Shown here piece by piece: positions 47,802 through 60,722 of a DNA stretch of 64,000 bases. The translations under genes were made by a program, and so were the position numbers. Position 1 is the first letter of the stretch. Every line of letters starts with the position of its first letter. Location: positions 1-64,000 of the forward strand of contig NZ_CACSKB010000002.1 of NCBI RefSeq assembly GCF_902706225.1, given 5' to 3'. The notes below the pieces were generated by a model. It was not told where the DNA came from. It did no database searches and was given only the letters and a program-made list of their open reading frames with translations. Source of the stretch: Microbacterium sp. 18062 (GTDB taxonomy: Bacteria > Actinomycetota > Actinomycetes > Actinomycetales > Microbacteriaceae).

Positions 47802-48891
47802 GCCGGCTCCTCTCGGGCGTCGGGGCGGCGTCCGAGCGGCGCGCCCATGCGGTGATATCGATGTCGCGGGTCGCGCAGAAGCGGGCGGTGCGGCCGTCGA
47901 TGACGAGATCGGTCGATACGAGGGCAGCCGGGCTCTCCGCGCCGAGCACGGCGAGGAGAGCCCGGGTGTGCGTCGTCCATTCGCGCAGACGCACGACGAG
48001 GGCGTCCACGCCGCCCTCGAGCACGGCGGCCAGGAACGTCCCGGAGACGCCGACCGCGCGGGCGCCCAGCGACAGTGCGCGCACGACGTCGAGGGGCGTG
48101 CGCACGCCGCCGGACGCGAGCAGCACGGGCGCGGGATCGGGAGCGTCCAGAAGGCACTCGACGGCGGACTGCCCCCAGCCCGCGAGGTAGCCGAAGTCGC
48201 CGCCGGGACGCCGCGCGTTCTCGATGCGCACGAAGTCGGTGCCGCCGCGTCCCGACACGTCGGCGTAGGCGATGCCGAGGTCGTGCAGGCGGGTCAGCGT
48301 CCGCGCGCTCAGCCCGAACCCGACCTCCTTGACGACGACCGGCACCTCGACGGCGGAGCGGATGGCCTCCAGAGACGCGGGCCAGCTCGAGAAGCGGCGG
48401 CTGCCCTCGGGCATGACCGTCTCCTGCACGCTGTTCAGATGCACCTGGAGGGCGTCGGCGCCGAGAGCGTCGACGGCCCGGCGCGCGTCGTCCGCGCTCC
48501 GTTCCACGCCGACGTTCGCCCAGACCACGCCGGTCGGGTTCTCGTCGCGCAGCACCCGGAAGGTGGGCAGGAGCGATGGATCGTCGAGCGCCGCGCTCAG
48601 CGACCCGGAGGCGACGGCGACGCCGGTCTCCCGGGCGGCGATCGCGAGGTCGCGGTTGATCCGCCCAGTCGCGGCGCTGCCCCCGGTCATCGCGTTGATG
48701 TGGAACGGCACGCGCCAGCGGCCACCGGCGACCTCGACGCCGAGATCGACCCGATCCGCATCCGTGCCCGCGAGGGCATGGTGCACGAACGCGATGTCGT
48801 CGAACCCGTTGCGGACGGCCGGCTCGACCTGCTGCGCCGCCGCGAGCCGGACGTGGTCGTCCTTGCGCCGGCCCGCTCCCTCAGCGCCCAT
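47791..48891 (-). CDS. fni: Isopentenyl-diphosphate delta-isomerase, type II (FMN-dependent)
   Basis: A 366-residue FMN/NADPH flavoenzyme interconverting isopentenyl and dimethylallyl diphosphate. It shows RRKDDHVRLA, FHINAMTGGS, VASGSLSAAL, QVHLNSVQETVMPEG, VVVKEVGFGLS, VSGRGGTDFVRIENAR and LASGGVRTPLDVVRAL. The ATG lies 11 bases inside the upstream kinase gene; the frame is open further upstream but only over that gene. Type II rather than type I isomerase is the usual partner of mevalonate clusters. Confidence 0.95.
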   Translation of the reverse strand: MGAEGAGRRKDDHVRLAAAQQVEPAVRNGFDDIAFVHHALAGTDADRVDLGVEVAGGRWRVPFHINAMTGGSAATGRINRDLAIAARETGVAVASGSLSAALDDPSLLPTFRVLRDENPTGVVWANVGVERSADDARRAVDALGADALQVHLNSVQETVMPEGSRRFSSWPASLEAIRSAVEVPVVVKEVGFGLSARTLTRLHDLGIAYADVSGRGGTDFVRIENARRPGGDFGYLAGWGQSAVECLLDAPDPAPVLLASGGVRTPLDVVRALSLGARAVGVSGTFLAAVLEGGVDALVVRLREWTTHTRALLAVLGAESPAALVSTDLVIDGRTARFCATRDIDITAWARRSDAAPTPERSRHDR

Positions 48892-49984
48892 GCGCGTATC
48901 CCTCGGGCGGGTGCACGGAGATCGTGAGATGGCGGATGTCGTGGGCCTCCCAGATGCGCAGCATCCCCGGGACGTCGGCGTCGGCCGGCGCCAGCACGAT
49001 CCCGCAGTCGCCGCCGCCGGCGCCCGAGGGCTTTCCGGCCGCGCCGAACGACTCGGCGACGTCGCAGAGCGCGGCCAGCGCCGGCGTCTCGATCGACACC
49101 CCGGACTCCGTGCCGAGTCCCTGGAGCAGGCGTCGGGCACGCCGGACGCCTGCGAGGATCGTCGCGTCGTCGCCGGCGTCGAGAGCACTCCAGAGGTCGC
49201 TCACGCACGCACGCGAGTCGAGGAGGAACGCGGGGTGATCGATCGCCCCCGCGCGGGCACGCCGGCCGACCTCGTCGACGAGGCGTTCGGTCGAGGCGGG
49301 GGCGCCGGTCCAGCCCACCACGAAGGCGAGCTGCTCCGGCGGGGGAAGGCGCCGGATCTCGAGTCCGTCCCACGCCTCGGACCGCAGCAGATCCACGACC
49401 CGGTCGTTCGCGCTGCGTCGCCGCAGCAGTGCGCGGTCGGGGGAGCGGTAGCCGATCCATCCGCCGAACGTGCTCGCGGCGAGGTCGCCGCCGGAGGCGG
49501 TCGGCGCCACCTGGATCGTCGCGAGGAGGGCGAGCTTGAAGAGCTCGGTGCGATCGAGGCCGAACCGGTAGAACTCGTCGATCGCGCGCACGGTGGCCAC
49601 GGTCACGGCAGCCGACGATCCGAGGCCGAACTTGCGGCCGGAGACGTCGTCGAGCCCGCTGTCGATCCGCAGGTCGAAGAAGCGGGGGGCCAGTCCGAGC
49701 TCCGCCCGGAGCCGTTCGGCGATCGTGATCGCCGCGAACACGTAGTCGTAGGGATGGTGCTCGCGGTCGATCGTCAGGCCGTCCTCGCTGCGCGTCCAGA
49801 ACAGCGGCATCCGCCCGTACTCGGGCGAATGGATGCTGCCCGCGCCGACGCTCTCGGTGAGGCCCACGGTCAGATACCGGTCCACGGCGACGAGCACGGA
49901 CGGCTCGCCGGGCGAGACGACCGCGTACTCGCCGGCGATGAAGAGCTTGCCGGGTGCCCGTGTCGAGATCGTGCCCGCCGTCAT
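48881..49984 (-). CDS. mvaK2: Phosphomevalonate kinase
   Basis: A 367-residue GHMP kinase phosphorylating mevalonate 5-phosphate. Motifs: STRAPGKLFIAGEYAVV near the N-terminus, the ATP loop KFGLGSSAAVTVATVRA, TASGGDLAASTFGGWIGY, and GKPSGAGGGDCGIVL near the C-terminus. The GEYAVV start and SGAGGGDC distinguish it from the mevalonate kinase in the same operon. The ATG overlaps the mvaD stop (ATGA). Confidence 0.94.
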   Translation of the reverse strand: MTAGTISTRAPGKLFIAGEYAVVSPGEPSVLVAVDRYLTVGLTESVGAGSIHSPEYGRMPLFWTRSEDGLTIDREHHPYDYVFAAITIAERLRAELGLAPRFFDLRIDSGLDDVSGRKFGLGSSAAVTVATVRAIDEFYRFGLDRTELFKLALLATIQVAPTASGGDLAASTFGGWIGYRSPDRALLRRRSANDRVVDLLRSEAWDGLEIRRLPPPEQLAFVVGWTGAPASTERLVDEVGRRARAGAIDHPAFLLDSRACVSDLWSALDAGDDATILAGVRRARRLLQGLGTESGVSIETPALAALCDVAESFGAAGKPSGAGGGDCGIVLAPADADVPGMLRIWEAHDIRHLTISVHPPEGYAHGR

Positions 49985-50949
49985 CGGGGCACCCGCTCGA
50001 GCACCTGCAGTCCGGGTCCCGGGTGCGCGGTCACGGTCTCGGCTAGCCCGGCGATCTCGGCAGCGACCGTCGTCGCGTCCTCGGGCCGGGTGAGGACCAC
50101 GACGTTGGGTCCCGCATCCGCGGTCGCGTAGGCGCCGATGCCCCGCTCGCGCAGCGCCGCGATCCGGTCGAAGATCTCGACGCTCGCGGGGGAGAGATAG
50201 CGCAGCGGCGGATCGCAGGCCTGGATCACCGCGTGCATGCGGAGCGCGTTCGTCTCGGCGATCCGGCCGAGGCGCTCGACGTCTCCCGCGGCGCAGGCGG
50301 ACAGTGCCGATTCCAGGCTCTGCCGGGTCGATGACACCCACGCCGGATAGAACGGCGAGGTGAGCACGGTGCGACGCATCGCCTCGCGGCTGGACACCGC
50401 CTTCTCCCGGCAGTCGACCATCGTCACGACCATCGCGAGATCGGGTGCCGGCACCTGCTCCGCGAACGACGTCTCGTCGTCCGTTCCGGCGTGCCAGACG
50501 GCGAAGCCCGGGATCACCGAGCGGGAGGCCGAGCCCGAGCCGCGTCGGGCGAGGCGGCTGAGGCCGCGCTCGTCGAGATCCAGGCCGTACGCCGCAGCGG
50601 CGGCGCCGGCCAGGGCGGCGAACCCCGAGGCCGACGAGGCCAGGCCGGCCGCGGACGGCACCGTGTTGACGGTCTCCACCCGCGCGTGCGCGGCGGACCC
50701 GGATGCGGCCCGCACGAGGTCGAGGAACCGCTCGACGCGCTCGCGGGGCACACCGTCGCGCTCCTCGCCGCCGAGCACGAGCAGGTCGCGGGCGAGAACC
50801 GGGTCGACGGTCACCGTCGTGGTCGTCGGGAACACGTCGAGCGTCATCGACAGGCTGCCGGTGGCGGGCAGGTTCGCCGAGGCGTCGCGTTTGCCCCAGT
50901 ACTTCACGAGCGCGATGTTGGGATGCGCGCGGGCGATGGCGTGGGTCAT
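49981..50949 (-). CDS. mvaD: Diphosphomevalonate decarboxylase
   Basis: A 322-residue GHMP-fold enzyme producing isopentenyl diphosphate with loss of CO2. It opens ARAHPNIALVKYWGKRDASANLPATGSLSMTLD, has the ATP loop VPSAAGLASSASGFAALAGAA, GSGSASRSVIPGFAVW, and the catalytic Asp near YATADAGPNVVVL. The ATG overlaps the mvaK1 stop, and its stop overlaps mvaK2, so the three kinase-fold genes are coupled. Confidence 0.96.
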   Translation of the reverse strand: MTHAIARAHPNIALVKYWGKRDASANLPATGSLSMTLDVFPTTTTVTVDPVLARDLLVLGGEERDGVPRERVERFLDLVRAASGSAAHARVETVNTVPSAAGLASSASGFAALAGAAAAAYGLDLDERGLSRLARRGSGSASRSVIPGFAVWHAGTDDETSFAEQVPAPDLAMVVTMVDCREKAVSSREAMRRTVLTSPFYPAWVSSTRQSLESALSACAAGDVERLGRIAETNALRMHAVIQACDPPLRYLSPASVEIFDRIAALRERGIGAYATADAGPNVVVLTRPEDATTVAAEIAGLAETVTAHPGPGLQVLERVPR

Positions 50950-51983
50950 CGGGTCCTCTCCACAGTGGTGATCCAGACGTCGGCGGCTCCTGCGGTGCGC
51001 AGGGCGTCCACGAGCGGGCCACCGTGCGCACCGCCTCTTGCGAGCGCGAGGACGCACCCGCCCCGGCCTCCGCCGGTGAGTTTCGCGCCGGCGGCGCCGG
51101 CGGCGAGTGCGGTCTCGACGAGCGCGTCGAGCGCGGGGTCGCCGACGCCGAGGTCGTCGAGCAGCGCGTGGGCGAGCGTCATCCGGGCACCGAGGGCGTC
51201 GACGTCCCCGCGCGCGAGGTCCGCGCGCGCGGCCGCGGCCTGCGCGCCGAGATGGCGGATCAGGTCGCCCGCCCGCTCGGGCTCGCGGGCGTGCAGATCC
51301 CGCACGCCCGCGACCGCCTCGCCGGTGCGTCCGCGCACCCCGGTGTCGGCGACGACGAAGACGAGGGGTGCGCCCACCGGCACGCTGTCGACCCGTCCGC
51401 GGTCGAACCAGATCGGTCCGCGCGCGCGGACCGCGCGGGCGTCGAGCCCGCTGGGCGTGCCGTGTGCGGCGCGTTCGGCCGCCTGCACGAGCTCGTGGTG
51501 CGTCGCGTCGTCGAGCTCTTCGTCGAAGGCGGCGGCCACGGCGCCGACGATGGCCGCGGCGACAGCCGCGCTCGAGCCCACGCCGCGTTCGGCGGGGATG
51601 TCGCTGCGGACGCGCAGCCGTACGCCCTCGTCGGCGGTGCCGACCGTGGCGAGGACGGCGGATGCGGCGGTCGCGGTGGGCAGGAGGCGGTCGGGGGCGA
51701 AGCGGAGGGGTCCGGTGTACAGGTCGCTCTCCAGCCAGGTCTCGCCCTCGGTGCGCTCGGCCTCGGCGCGGGCCGTCAGCGCGGTGACGGGAAGGGCGAT
51801 CGCGGGGTGACCGTAGACGACGGCGTGCTCGCCGAACAGGATGGCCTTGCCCGAGGCCCTGCCGATGCCGACGACGCCCGCCGCGGGGCCGATCGAGCCG
51901 ACGACGGAGCGCGCGGTCCCGTCCGGATGCGGACGCCGCGGATCGGGCGCGGCAGCGCCACGGATGTCGGTGGAAGTGGGCAT
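50946..51983 (-). CDS. mvaK1: Mevalonate kinase
   Basis: A 345-residue GHMP kinase, first gene of the operon. Motifs: GIGRASGKAILFGEHAVVYGHPAIALPV, the ATP loop ERGVGSSAAVAAAIVGAV, GTPSGLDARAV with the catalytic Asp, and KLTGGGRGGCVLALA. The first 40 residues (Pro/Asp/Arg-rich) precede the family start and may be a disordered extension; a later start cannot be excluded. The ATG is 12 bases from a TAGGCT element, so the leader is very short and lacks a Shine-Dalgarno sequence. Confidence 0.95.
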   Translation of the reverse strand: MPTSTDIRGAAAPDPRRPHPDGTARSVVGSIGPAAGVVGIGRASGKAILFGEHAVVYGHPAIALPVTALTARAEAERTEGETWLESDLYTGPLRFAPDRLLPTATAASAVLATVGTADEGVRLRVRSDIPAERGVGSSAAVAAAIVGAVAAAFDEELDDATHHELVQAAERAAHGTPSGLDARAVRARGPIWFDRGRVDSVPVGAPLVFVVADTGVRGRTGEAVAGVRDLHAREPERAGDLIRHLGAQAAAARADLARGDVDALGARMTLAHALLDDLGVGDPALDALVETALAAGAAGAKLTGGGRGGCVLALARGGAHGGPLVDALRTAGAADVWITTVERTR

Positions 51984-51995
51984 GGAACTGAGGCG

Positions 51996-52001
51996 AGCCT
52001 A
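51996..52001 (-). promoter_or_regulatory. Candidate -10 element for the mevalonate operon (TAGGCT)
   Basis: Minus-strand TAGGCT twelve bases before the mvaK1 ATG, diverging from the pyrR promoter about 47 bases away. Confidence 0.45.
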
Positions 52002-52047
52002 ACAGGGCCCGGCGGGGTGGGGAGCGTCTGGACGTGTCTCTCCTTGC

Positions 52048-52053
52048 TAGTGT
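52048..52053 (+). promoter_or_regulatory. Candidate -10 element for the pyr operon (TAGTGT)
   Basis: TAGTGT followed by a G-run; transcription starting near 52060 would give a leader of about 54 bases that consists almost wholly of the PyrR-binding hairpin. Confidence 0.5.
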
Positions 52054-52073
52054 GGGGGGGAGAACCACAGCAA

Positions 52074-52104
52074 CCTTTAATCCCGTCCGGAGAGGCGGAG
52101 AAGG
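52074..52104 (+). promoter_or_regulatory. PyrR-binding RNA hairpin (translational repression element)
   Basis: The loop GTCCGGAGAGGC (52085-52096) matches the PyrR-binding consensus (UCCNGNGAGG). CCG/CGG forms the upper stem; CCTT (52074-52077) pairs with AAGG (52101-52104), the start of the AAGGGAG ribosome binding site of pyrR. When PyrR binds, the site would be masked. The layout equals the translational-repression leaders described for mycobacterial pyr operons and lacks the antiterminator/terminator pair of Bacillus. Confidence 0.85.
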
Positions 52105-52113
52105 GAGCGGCGG

Positions 52114-52644
52114 ATGAGCACGCGAACCGTGCTGCATGAGGCCGACATCGCCCGTGCCCTGACCCGGATCGCTCACGAGATCCTCGAGGCGAACAAGGGC
52201 CCCGCCGATCTGGTGATCCTGGGCATCCCCACCCGCGGAGTCGCCCTCGCCCGGCGCGTCGGCGATCTCGTCTCCGAGTTCGGCGGCCTCGCGGTGCCGA
52301 TCGGATCCCTCGACGTCACCATGTACCGGGACGACCTCGCGAAGAACCCGACCCGAACCCCCCAGCGCACCGACATCCCGGTCGGGGGCGTCGACGGCAA
52401 GACCGTCGTGCTCGTGGACGACGTCCTGTTCTCCGGCCGCAGCATCCGCGCGGCGCTCGACGCGCTGCAGGACATCGGCCGTCCCGCCGCAGTACGGCTC
52501 GCGACGCTGATCGATCGTGGTCACCGTGAGCTCCCCATCCGACCGGACTTCGTCGGGAAGAACCTGCCGAGCGCCCGCGACGAACGGGTGAACGTCCGGC
52601 TCGCCGAGGTCGACGGCCTCGAGGAGGTGACGATCGAGTCATGA
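52114..52644 (+). CDS. pyrR: Pyrimidine operon regulator / uracil phosphoribosyltransferase PyrR
   Basis: A 176-residue phosphoribosyltransferase-fold RNA-binding protein that represses the pyr operon when UMP is high, with weak uracil phosphoribosyltransferase activity. It shows [31 protein letters not shown], the PRPP motif [18 protein letters not shown], and the basic RNA-binding face ([22 protein letters not shown]). Its own leader holds the hairpin it should bind. The stop overlaps pyrB (ATGA). Confidence 0.97.
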   Translation: MSTRTVLHEADIARALTRIAHEILEANKGPADLVILGIPTRGVALARRVGDLVSEFGGLAVPIGSLDVTMYRDDLAKNPTRTPQRTDIPVGGVDGKTVVLVDDVLFSGRSIRAALDALQDIGRPAAVRLATLIDRGHRELPIRPDFVGKNLPSARDERVNVRLAEVDGLEEVTIES

Positions 52645-53609
52645 GACATCTCCTCGACACCCAGACGCTCTCGCGCACGGACGCCCTGCGCATCCTCGAC
52701 GTCGCCGAGGACATGGCCGACACCCAGCGCCGCGAGGTCAAGAAGCTTCCGACGCTGCGCGGCAAGACCGTCGTGAACCTGTTCTTCGAGGACTCGACCC
52801 GCACCCGCATCTCCTTCGAGGCCGCGGCCAAGCGTCTGTCGGCCGACGTGATCAACTTCTCCGCGAAGGGATCCAGCGTCTCGAAGGGCGAGTCCCTCCA
52901 GGACACCGCCCAGACGCTGCAGGCCATGGGGGCCGACGCGGTCGTGATCCGTCACGGCGCCTCCGGCGCTCCGCGCACCCTGGCCACGAGCGGGTGGATC
53001 ACCGCCGGTGTCGTGAACGCGGGCGACGGCACCCACGAGCACCCCACCCAGGCGCTGCTCGACGCGTTCACCATCCGCAAGCGTGCCTATGGGGACGACA
53101 GCCGCGGTCGGGACCTCGCCGGGCTGACGGTCACGATCGTCGGCGACATCCTGCATTCCCGGGTGGCCCGCTCGAACGTCTGGCTGCTGCACGCCCTGGG
53201 CGCGCGGGTGACGCTCGTTGGCCCCCCGACGCTCATCCCGCAGGACGTCTCCGCGTGGCCCGCGACGATCCGGTACGACCTGGACGCCGCCATCGCGGAC
53301 GGCCCCGACGCGCTCATGATGCTGCGCATCCAGCTCGAGAGGATGAACGCCGCCTACTTCCCGACCGAGCGCGAGTACGCGCGATCGTGGGGGTTGGACG
53401 CGGCGCGTCTGAGGGCGCTCCCGGCCGATAGCATTGTCATGCACCCCGGACCCATGAACAGGGGACTCGAGATCTCCGCCGCCGCGGCGGACTCGCCCCG
53501 GTCCACCGTGCTCGAGCAGGTGACCAACGGTGTGTCCGTGCGGATGGCCGCTCTGTACCTGCTCCTGTCGGGCGAACGCGCGGAAGCAGAGAAGGAGGAC
53601 GCACGATGA
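52641..53609 (+). CDS. pyrB: Aspartate carbamoyltransferase catalytic subunit
   Basis: A 322-residue enzyme joining carbamoyl phosphate and aspartate. It shows the carbamoyl phosphate loop [55 protein letters not shown] and [11 protein letters not shown]. No pyrI regulatory chain gene is present; pyrC follows directly with an ATGA overlap, as in other actinobacteria, where the catalytic trimer may associate with PyrC. Confidence 0.97.
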   Translation: MRHLLDTQTLSRTDALRILDVAEDMADTQRREVKKLPTLRGKTVVNLFFEDSTRTRISFEAAAKRLSADVINFSAKGSSVSKGESLQDTAQTLQAMGADAVVIRHGASGAPRTLATSGWITAGVVNAGDGTHEHPTQALLDAFTIRKRAYGDDSRGRDLAGLTVTIVGDILHSRVARSNVWLLHALGARVTLVGPPTLIPQDVSAWPATIRYDLDAAIADGPDALMMLRIQLERMNAAYFPTEREYARSWGLDAARLRALPADSIVMHPGPMNRGLEISAAAADSPRSTVLEQVTNGVSVRMAALYLLLSGERAEAEKEDAR

Positions 53610-54916
53610 GCGAGACCTTCCTCATCCGCGGAGCACGCATCGAGGGCGGTGCCGGCGCCGACATCGTCATCGCCGACGGCCTGATCGCGGAGACCGGCAC
53701 CGGGCTCAGCCGCGCCGGCGCCACGGTGGTCGACGCCGAGGGGCTCATCGCCCTCCCCGGCCTCGTCGACCTGCACACGCACCTGCGCGAGCCCGGCTAC
53801 GAGGCGTCCGAGACGATCCTCACCGGCTCCCAGGCGGGCGCCGCCGGCGGGTTCACCGCCCTGTTCGCCATGCCGAACACCTCGCCCGTGGCCGACACCG
53901 CCGGTGTGGTCGAACAGGAGCTGGCGCTCGGGGACGCGGCCGGCTACGTCACGGTGCAGCCCATCGGCGCCGTGACCGTCGGGCAGAAGGGCGATCGACT
54001 CGCCGAGCTCGGCGCGATGGCGCAGTCGCGCGCCCGGGTGCGGGTGTTCAGCGACGACGGCTTCTGCGTGTGGGACCCGCTCATCATGCGCCGGGCGCTG
54101 GAGTACGTGAAGGCCTTCGACGGCGTCATCGCGCAGCACGCGCAGGACCCGCGGCTGACCGAGGGCGCGCAGATGAACGAGGGACGCGTCTCCGCCGAGC
54201 TCGGTCTCGCCGGATGGCCCGCGGTCGCCGAGGAGGCCGTCATCGCGCGCGACGTCCTGCTCGCCGAGCACGTCGGGTCGCGTCTGCACGTGTGCCATCT
54301 CTCCACCGCCGGGTCCGTCGACATCATCCGGTGGGCGAAGAAGCGGGGGATCGCGGTCACCGCCGAGGTCACCCCGCACCATCTGCTGCTCACCGAGGAG
54401 CTCGTGCGCGGATACGACGCCCGGTTCAAGGTGAACCCCCCGCTGCGGCGGGACGAGGACGTCCAGGCGGTGCGCGCAGGACTCGCCGACGGCACGATCG
54501 ACATCGTCGCCACCGACCATGCCCCGCACCCGGCCGAGGCGAAGGCGTGCGAGTGGCACGCCGCCGCGAACGGCATGGTGGGCCTCGAGAGCGCGCTGCG
54601 CGTCGTGCAGCAGTCGGTCGTGGACACCGGACTGCTCGATTGGGCGGACGTCGCGCGGGTTCTCAGCCGCACGCCCGCCGCGATCGGCCGCCTCGCCGGC
54701 CACGGGCGCCCGCTCGCCCCGGGGGAGCCCGCCCACCTGACGCTGCACGATCCGTCCGGCGGCGGGCGCTTCGGCACCGACGACCTGCACGGGCTGAGCG
54801 TCAACTCGCCCTACCTCGGCCGGGAGCTCCCCGGCAGCATCCGCTGGACCTTCCACGCCGGGCGCGCGACCCTGCGCGACGGCGTGCTGGCAGCGGCAGG
54901 GGAGGTGGCCTCGTGA
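53606..54916 (+). CDS. pyrC: Dihydroorotase
   Basis: A 436-residue amidohydrolase of the zinc-dependent class I type. Metal ligands: [12 protein letters not shown], the His of GVIAQHAQD and [12 protein letters not shown], and the Asp in VATDHAPH. The flexible loop Asn/Gly region and [11 protein letters not shown] near the end are also family features. It is coupled to pyrB in front and to a membrane protein behind. Confidence 0.96.
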   Translation: MSETFLIRGARIEGGAGADIVIADGLIAETGTGLSRAGATVVDAEGLIALPGLVDLHTHLREPGYEASETILTGSQAGAAGGFTALFAMPNTSPVADTAGVVEQELALGDAAGYVTVQPIGAVTVGQKGDRLAELGAMAQSRARVRVFSDDGFCVWDPLIMRRALEYVKAFDGVIAQHAQDPRLTEGAQMNEGRVSAELGLAGWPAVAEEAVIARDVLLAEHVGSRLHVCHLSTAGSVDIIRWAKKRGIAVTAEVTPHHLLLTEELVRGYDARFKVNPPLRRDEDVQAVRAGLADGTIDIVATDHAPHPAEAKACEWHAAANGMVGLESALRVVQQSVVDTGLLDWADVARVLSRTPAAIGRLAGHGRPLAPGEPAHLTLHDPSGGGRFGTDDLHGLSVNSPYLGRELPGSIRWTFHAGRATLRDGVLAAAGEVAS

Positions 54917-55425
54917 GCCAGGAAGGCGCGCTCGTCGTGATGCTCGGCGTCGCGGTGCTGCTCATCGGACTGATGGCTCTCGGATGGTGGCGCCGCACGC
55001 GACGCGACCGCGGTCTCGTCGCCCCGTCCGGCGCGGCTCCCGCCGACGCCCGGTGGCTCGCGTCGTTCCCCGGCCTGTACGTGGCCACCACGGCCCACGG
55101 CACGGCGCTCGAACGACTCGCCGTGCGGGGCCTCGGCTTCCGGGCGCGGGCCGACCTCACGGTGACCGACGCCGGCGTCGTGCTGCACCTGGTCGGCCAG
55201 GACCCGATCTTCGTCGCCCGCGAGCGCATCGTCGCCGCCGAGCAGGCGACCGTGACGATCGACCGCGTGGTCGAGCGCGACGGCCTGGTTCGGCTCGCCT
55301 GGCGCCTCGACGACGGCACGGTCGTCGATTCGTACTTCCGTCCTCAGGACGCCTCCGCGCGAGCCGCCACCGCGGCGATCGCGCCCCTTCTGACCTCCAC
55401 CACCCCGACGGGAACCGACGCATGA
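54913..55425 (+). CDS. Membrane-anchored PH-like protein of the pyr operon, function unknown
   Basis: A 170-residue protein: an N-terminal membrane helix ([21 protein letters not shown]), a basic RRTRRDR stop, then an all-beta domain ([25 protein letters not shown] ... [20 protein letters not shown]) and DSYFRP. It occupies the place of mycobacterial Rv1382, a conserved membrane protein between pyrC and carA. The GTG start overlaps pyrC, and the stop overlaps carA. Its link to pyrimidine synthesis is only genomic. Confidence 0.8.
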   Translation: MSQEGALVVMLGVAVLLIGLMALGWWRRTRRDRGLVAPSGAAPADARWLASFPGLYVATTAHGTALERLAVRGLGFRARADLTVTDAGVVLHLVGQDPIFVARERIVAAEQATVTIDRVVERDGLVRLAWRLDDGTVVDSYFRPQDASARAATAAIAPLLTSTTPTGTDA

Positions 55426-56571
55426 CCCATTTCCGCACCGGCCCGGCCGTCCTCGTCCTCGAGGACGGGTCGCGCTTCCCCGGCCGCGCCTACGGCGCCA
55501 CCGGGACGACCCTCGGCGAGGTGGTCTTCTCGACCGGCATGACCGGCTACCAGGAGACACTCACCGATCCCTCCTACGCGGGCCAGATCGTGCTGCAGAC
55601 CGCGCCGCACATCGGCAACACCGGCGTGAACACCGAGGACCCCGAGTCCCGGCGCATCTGGGTCGCCGGGTACATCGTGCGCGACCCCTCCCGGGTCGTG
55701 TCGAACTGGCGCGCCGACCGGTCGCTCGACGACGCCCTCGTCGCCGACGGCATCGTCGGGATCAGCGGCATAGATACCCGCGCGGTCACGCGCCACATCC
55801 GATCGGCCGGAAGCATGCGGGGCGGGGTCTTCTCCGGCGACGCGGCGACGCTCGACGCGGACGAGCAGCTGCGGATCGTGCGGGAGGCCCCGGAGATGGC
55901 CGGGCAGAACCTCTCGGCCGACGTCTCGGTCGTCGAGGCGCAGATCACCTCGGCGATGGGCGAGCGCATCGGCAACCTCGCCGTGCTCGACCTCGGGGTC
56001 AAGCAGGCCACGATCCTGAACCTCGCCGAACGAGGCTTCGACGTGCACGTGCTGCCGCAGAGCGTCACGATCGACGACATCCGCGCGATCGACCCGGTGG
56101 CCGTTTTCTACTCGAACGGCCCCGGCGACCCGGCCGCGTCGGCGGACCACGTCGAGCTCCTGCGCGCCGTGCTCGACGACCGCCTGCCGTTCTTCGGGAT
56201 CTGCTTCGGCAACCAGCTGCTCGGCCGCGCGCTCGGCTACGGCACCTACAAGCTGCCGTTTGGCCACCGCGGCATCAACCAGCCCGTGCTCGACCGCGAG
56301 ACCGGACGGGTGGAGATCACGGCGCACAACCACGGGTTCGCCGTCGACGCGCCGATGGACGGCACGTCCGACAGCCCGCACGGCTACGGCCGCGTCGAGG
56401 TCAGCCACGTGGGGCTCAACGACAACGTCGTGGAGGGCCTGCGCGCCCTCGACATCCCCGCCTTCTCCGTGCAGTACCACCCCGAGGCCGCCGCAGGTCC
56501 GCACGACGCCAACTACCTCTTCGACAGATTCGCCCAGCTGGTGCGCGACGACCTGAGCAAGAAAGCCACGA

Positions 56572-56579
<8 letters not shown>
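55422..56579 (+). CDS. carA: Carbamoyl-phosphate synthase small (glutaminase) subunit
   Basis: A 385-residue subunit delivering ammonia from glutamine to CarB. The N-terminal domain has [33 protein letters not shown] and [15 protein letters not shown]. The class I amidotransferase domain has FYSNGPGDP, the nucleophile Cys in [13 protein letters not shown], and the His/Glu pair in SVQYHPEA. It is coupled to the upstream membrane protein (ATGA) and to carB (8-base overlap). Confidence 0.97.
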
Positions 56580-59867
<3,288 letters not shown>

Positions 59868-59871
<4 letters not shown>

Positions 59872-60722
59872 TCACCTTCGGGCAGCGTCTGCGTACTGCC
59901 CTCGACACCTACGGCGCTCTCTGCGTGGGAATCGACCCGCACGAGAGTCTGCTTACCGCATGGGGGCTGACGCCCTCGGCGGCGGGCGCGCGCGAGCTCG
60001 GCCTCCGGGTGGTCGACGCGGCCGCCGGGCGGGTGGGCGTCGTCAAGCCCCAGGTGGCGTTCTTCGAGCAGTACGGGTCGCGCGGGATCGCCGCGCTCGA
60101 GGATGTGCAGGCCGCCGCTCGCGCCGCCGGCCTGCTCGTCATCGCCGACGGGAAGCGCGGCGACATCGGCTCGACCATGGCCGGCTACACGTCCGCATGG
60201 CTGAGCCCGGGATCGCCGCTCGAGGCCGACGCCGTGACCCTGAGCCCGTACCTCGGGCCCGACTCGCTCATCGAGTCGCTGCGCACCGCTCTGCGGCTCG
60301 GCAAGGGGGCGTTCGTGCTCGCAGCGACCAGCAACCCCGAGGCCGCGACCGTGCAGCGCGCCCTCGTCGACGACGGGTCGGCGGATGAGGGACAGCGGGT
60401 CGCGGAGCGGGTCGCTCGGGACGTCGGATCGCTCAACATCGGCCTGCCCGGCTCGCTCGGATCGCTCGGGGTCGTCGTCGGGGCGACGGTCGACCGCGCG
60501 GCCTTCGGGTTGACCGACATCGTGCTCGCGGGAACCCCCGTCCTCGCCCCCGGCTTCGGGGCGCAGGGCGCCGACCCCGCGGATCTGCGGACGCTGTTCG
60601 GCTACGGCGCCGCGAACGTCGTCGCGAATGAGAGCCGCAGCATCCTGTCGGCCGGGCCCGCGGGCATCGCGGCGCGGGTCGACGAACGCGCCGCCCGCTA
60701 CGAGGGGAGTCTCCGTGGGTGA
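59868..60722 (+). CDS. pyrF: Orotidine 5'-phosphate decarboxylase, subfamily 2
   Basis: A 284-residue enzyme making UMP. The long subfamily 2 (mycobacterial) form is indicated by [15 protein letters not shown] at the N-terminus, [16 protein letters not shown], the catalytic [17 protein letters not shown], and [10 protein letters not shown]. pyrD and pyrE are not in the window and must lie elsewhere. The ATG overlaps carB, and gmk begins within its last codons. Confidence 0.95.
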
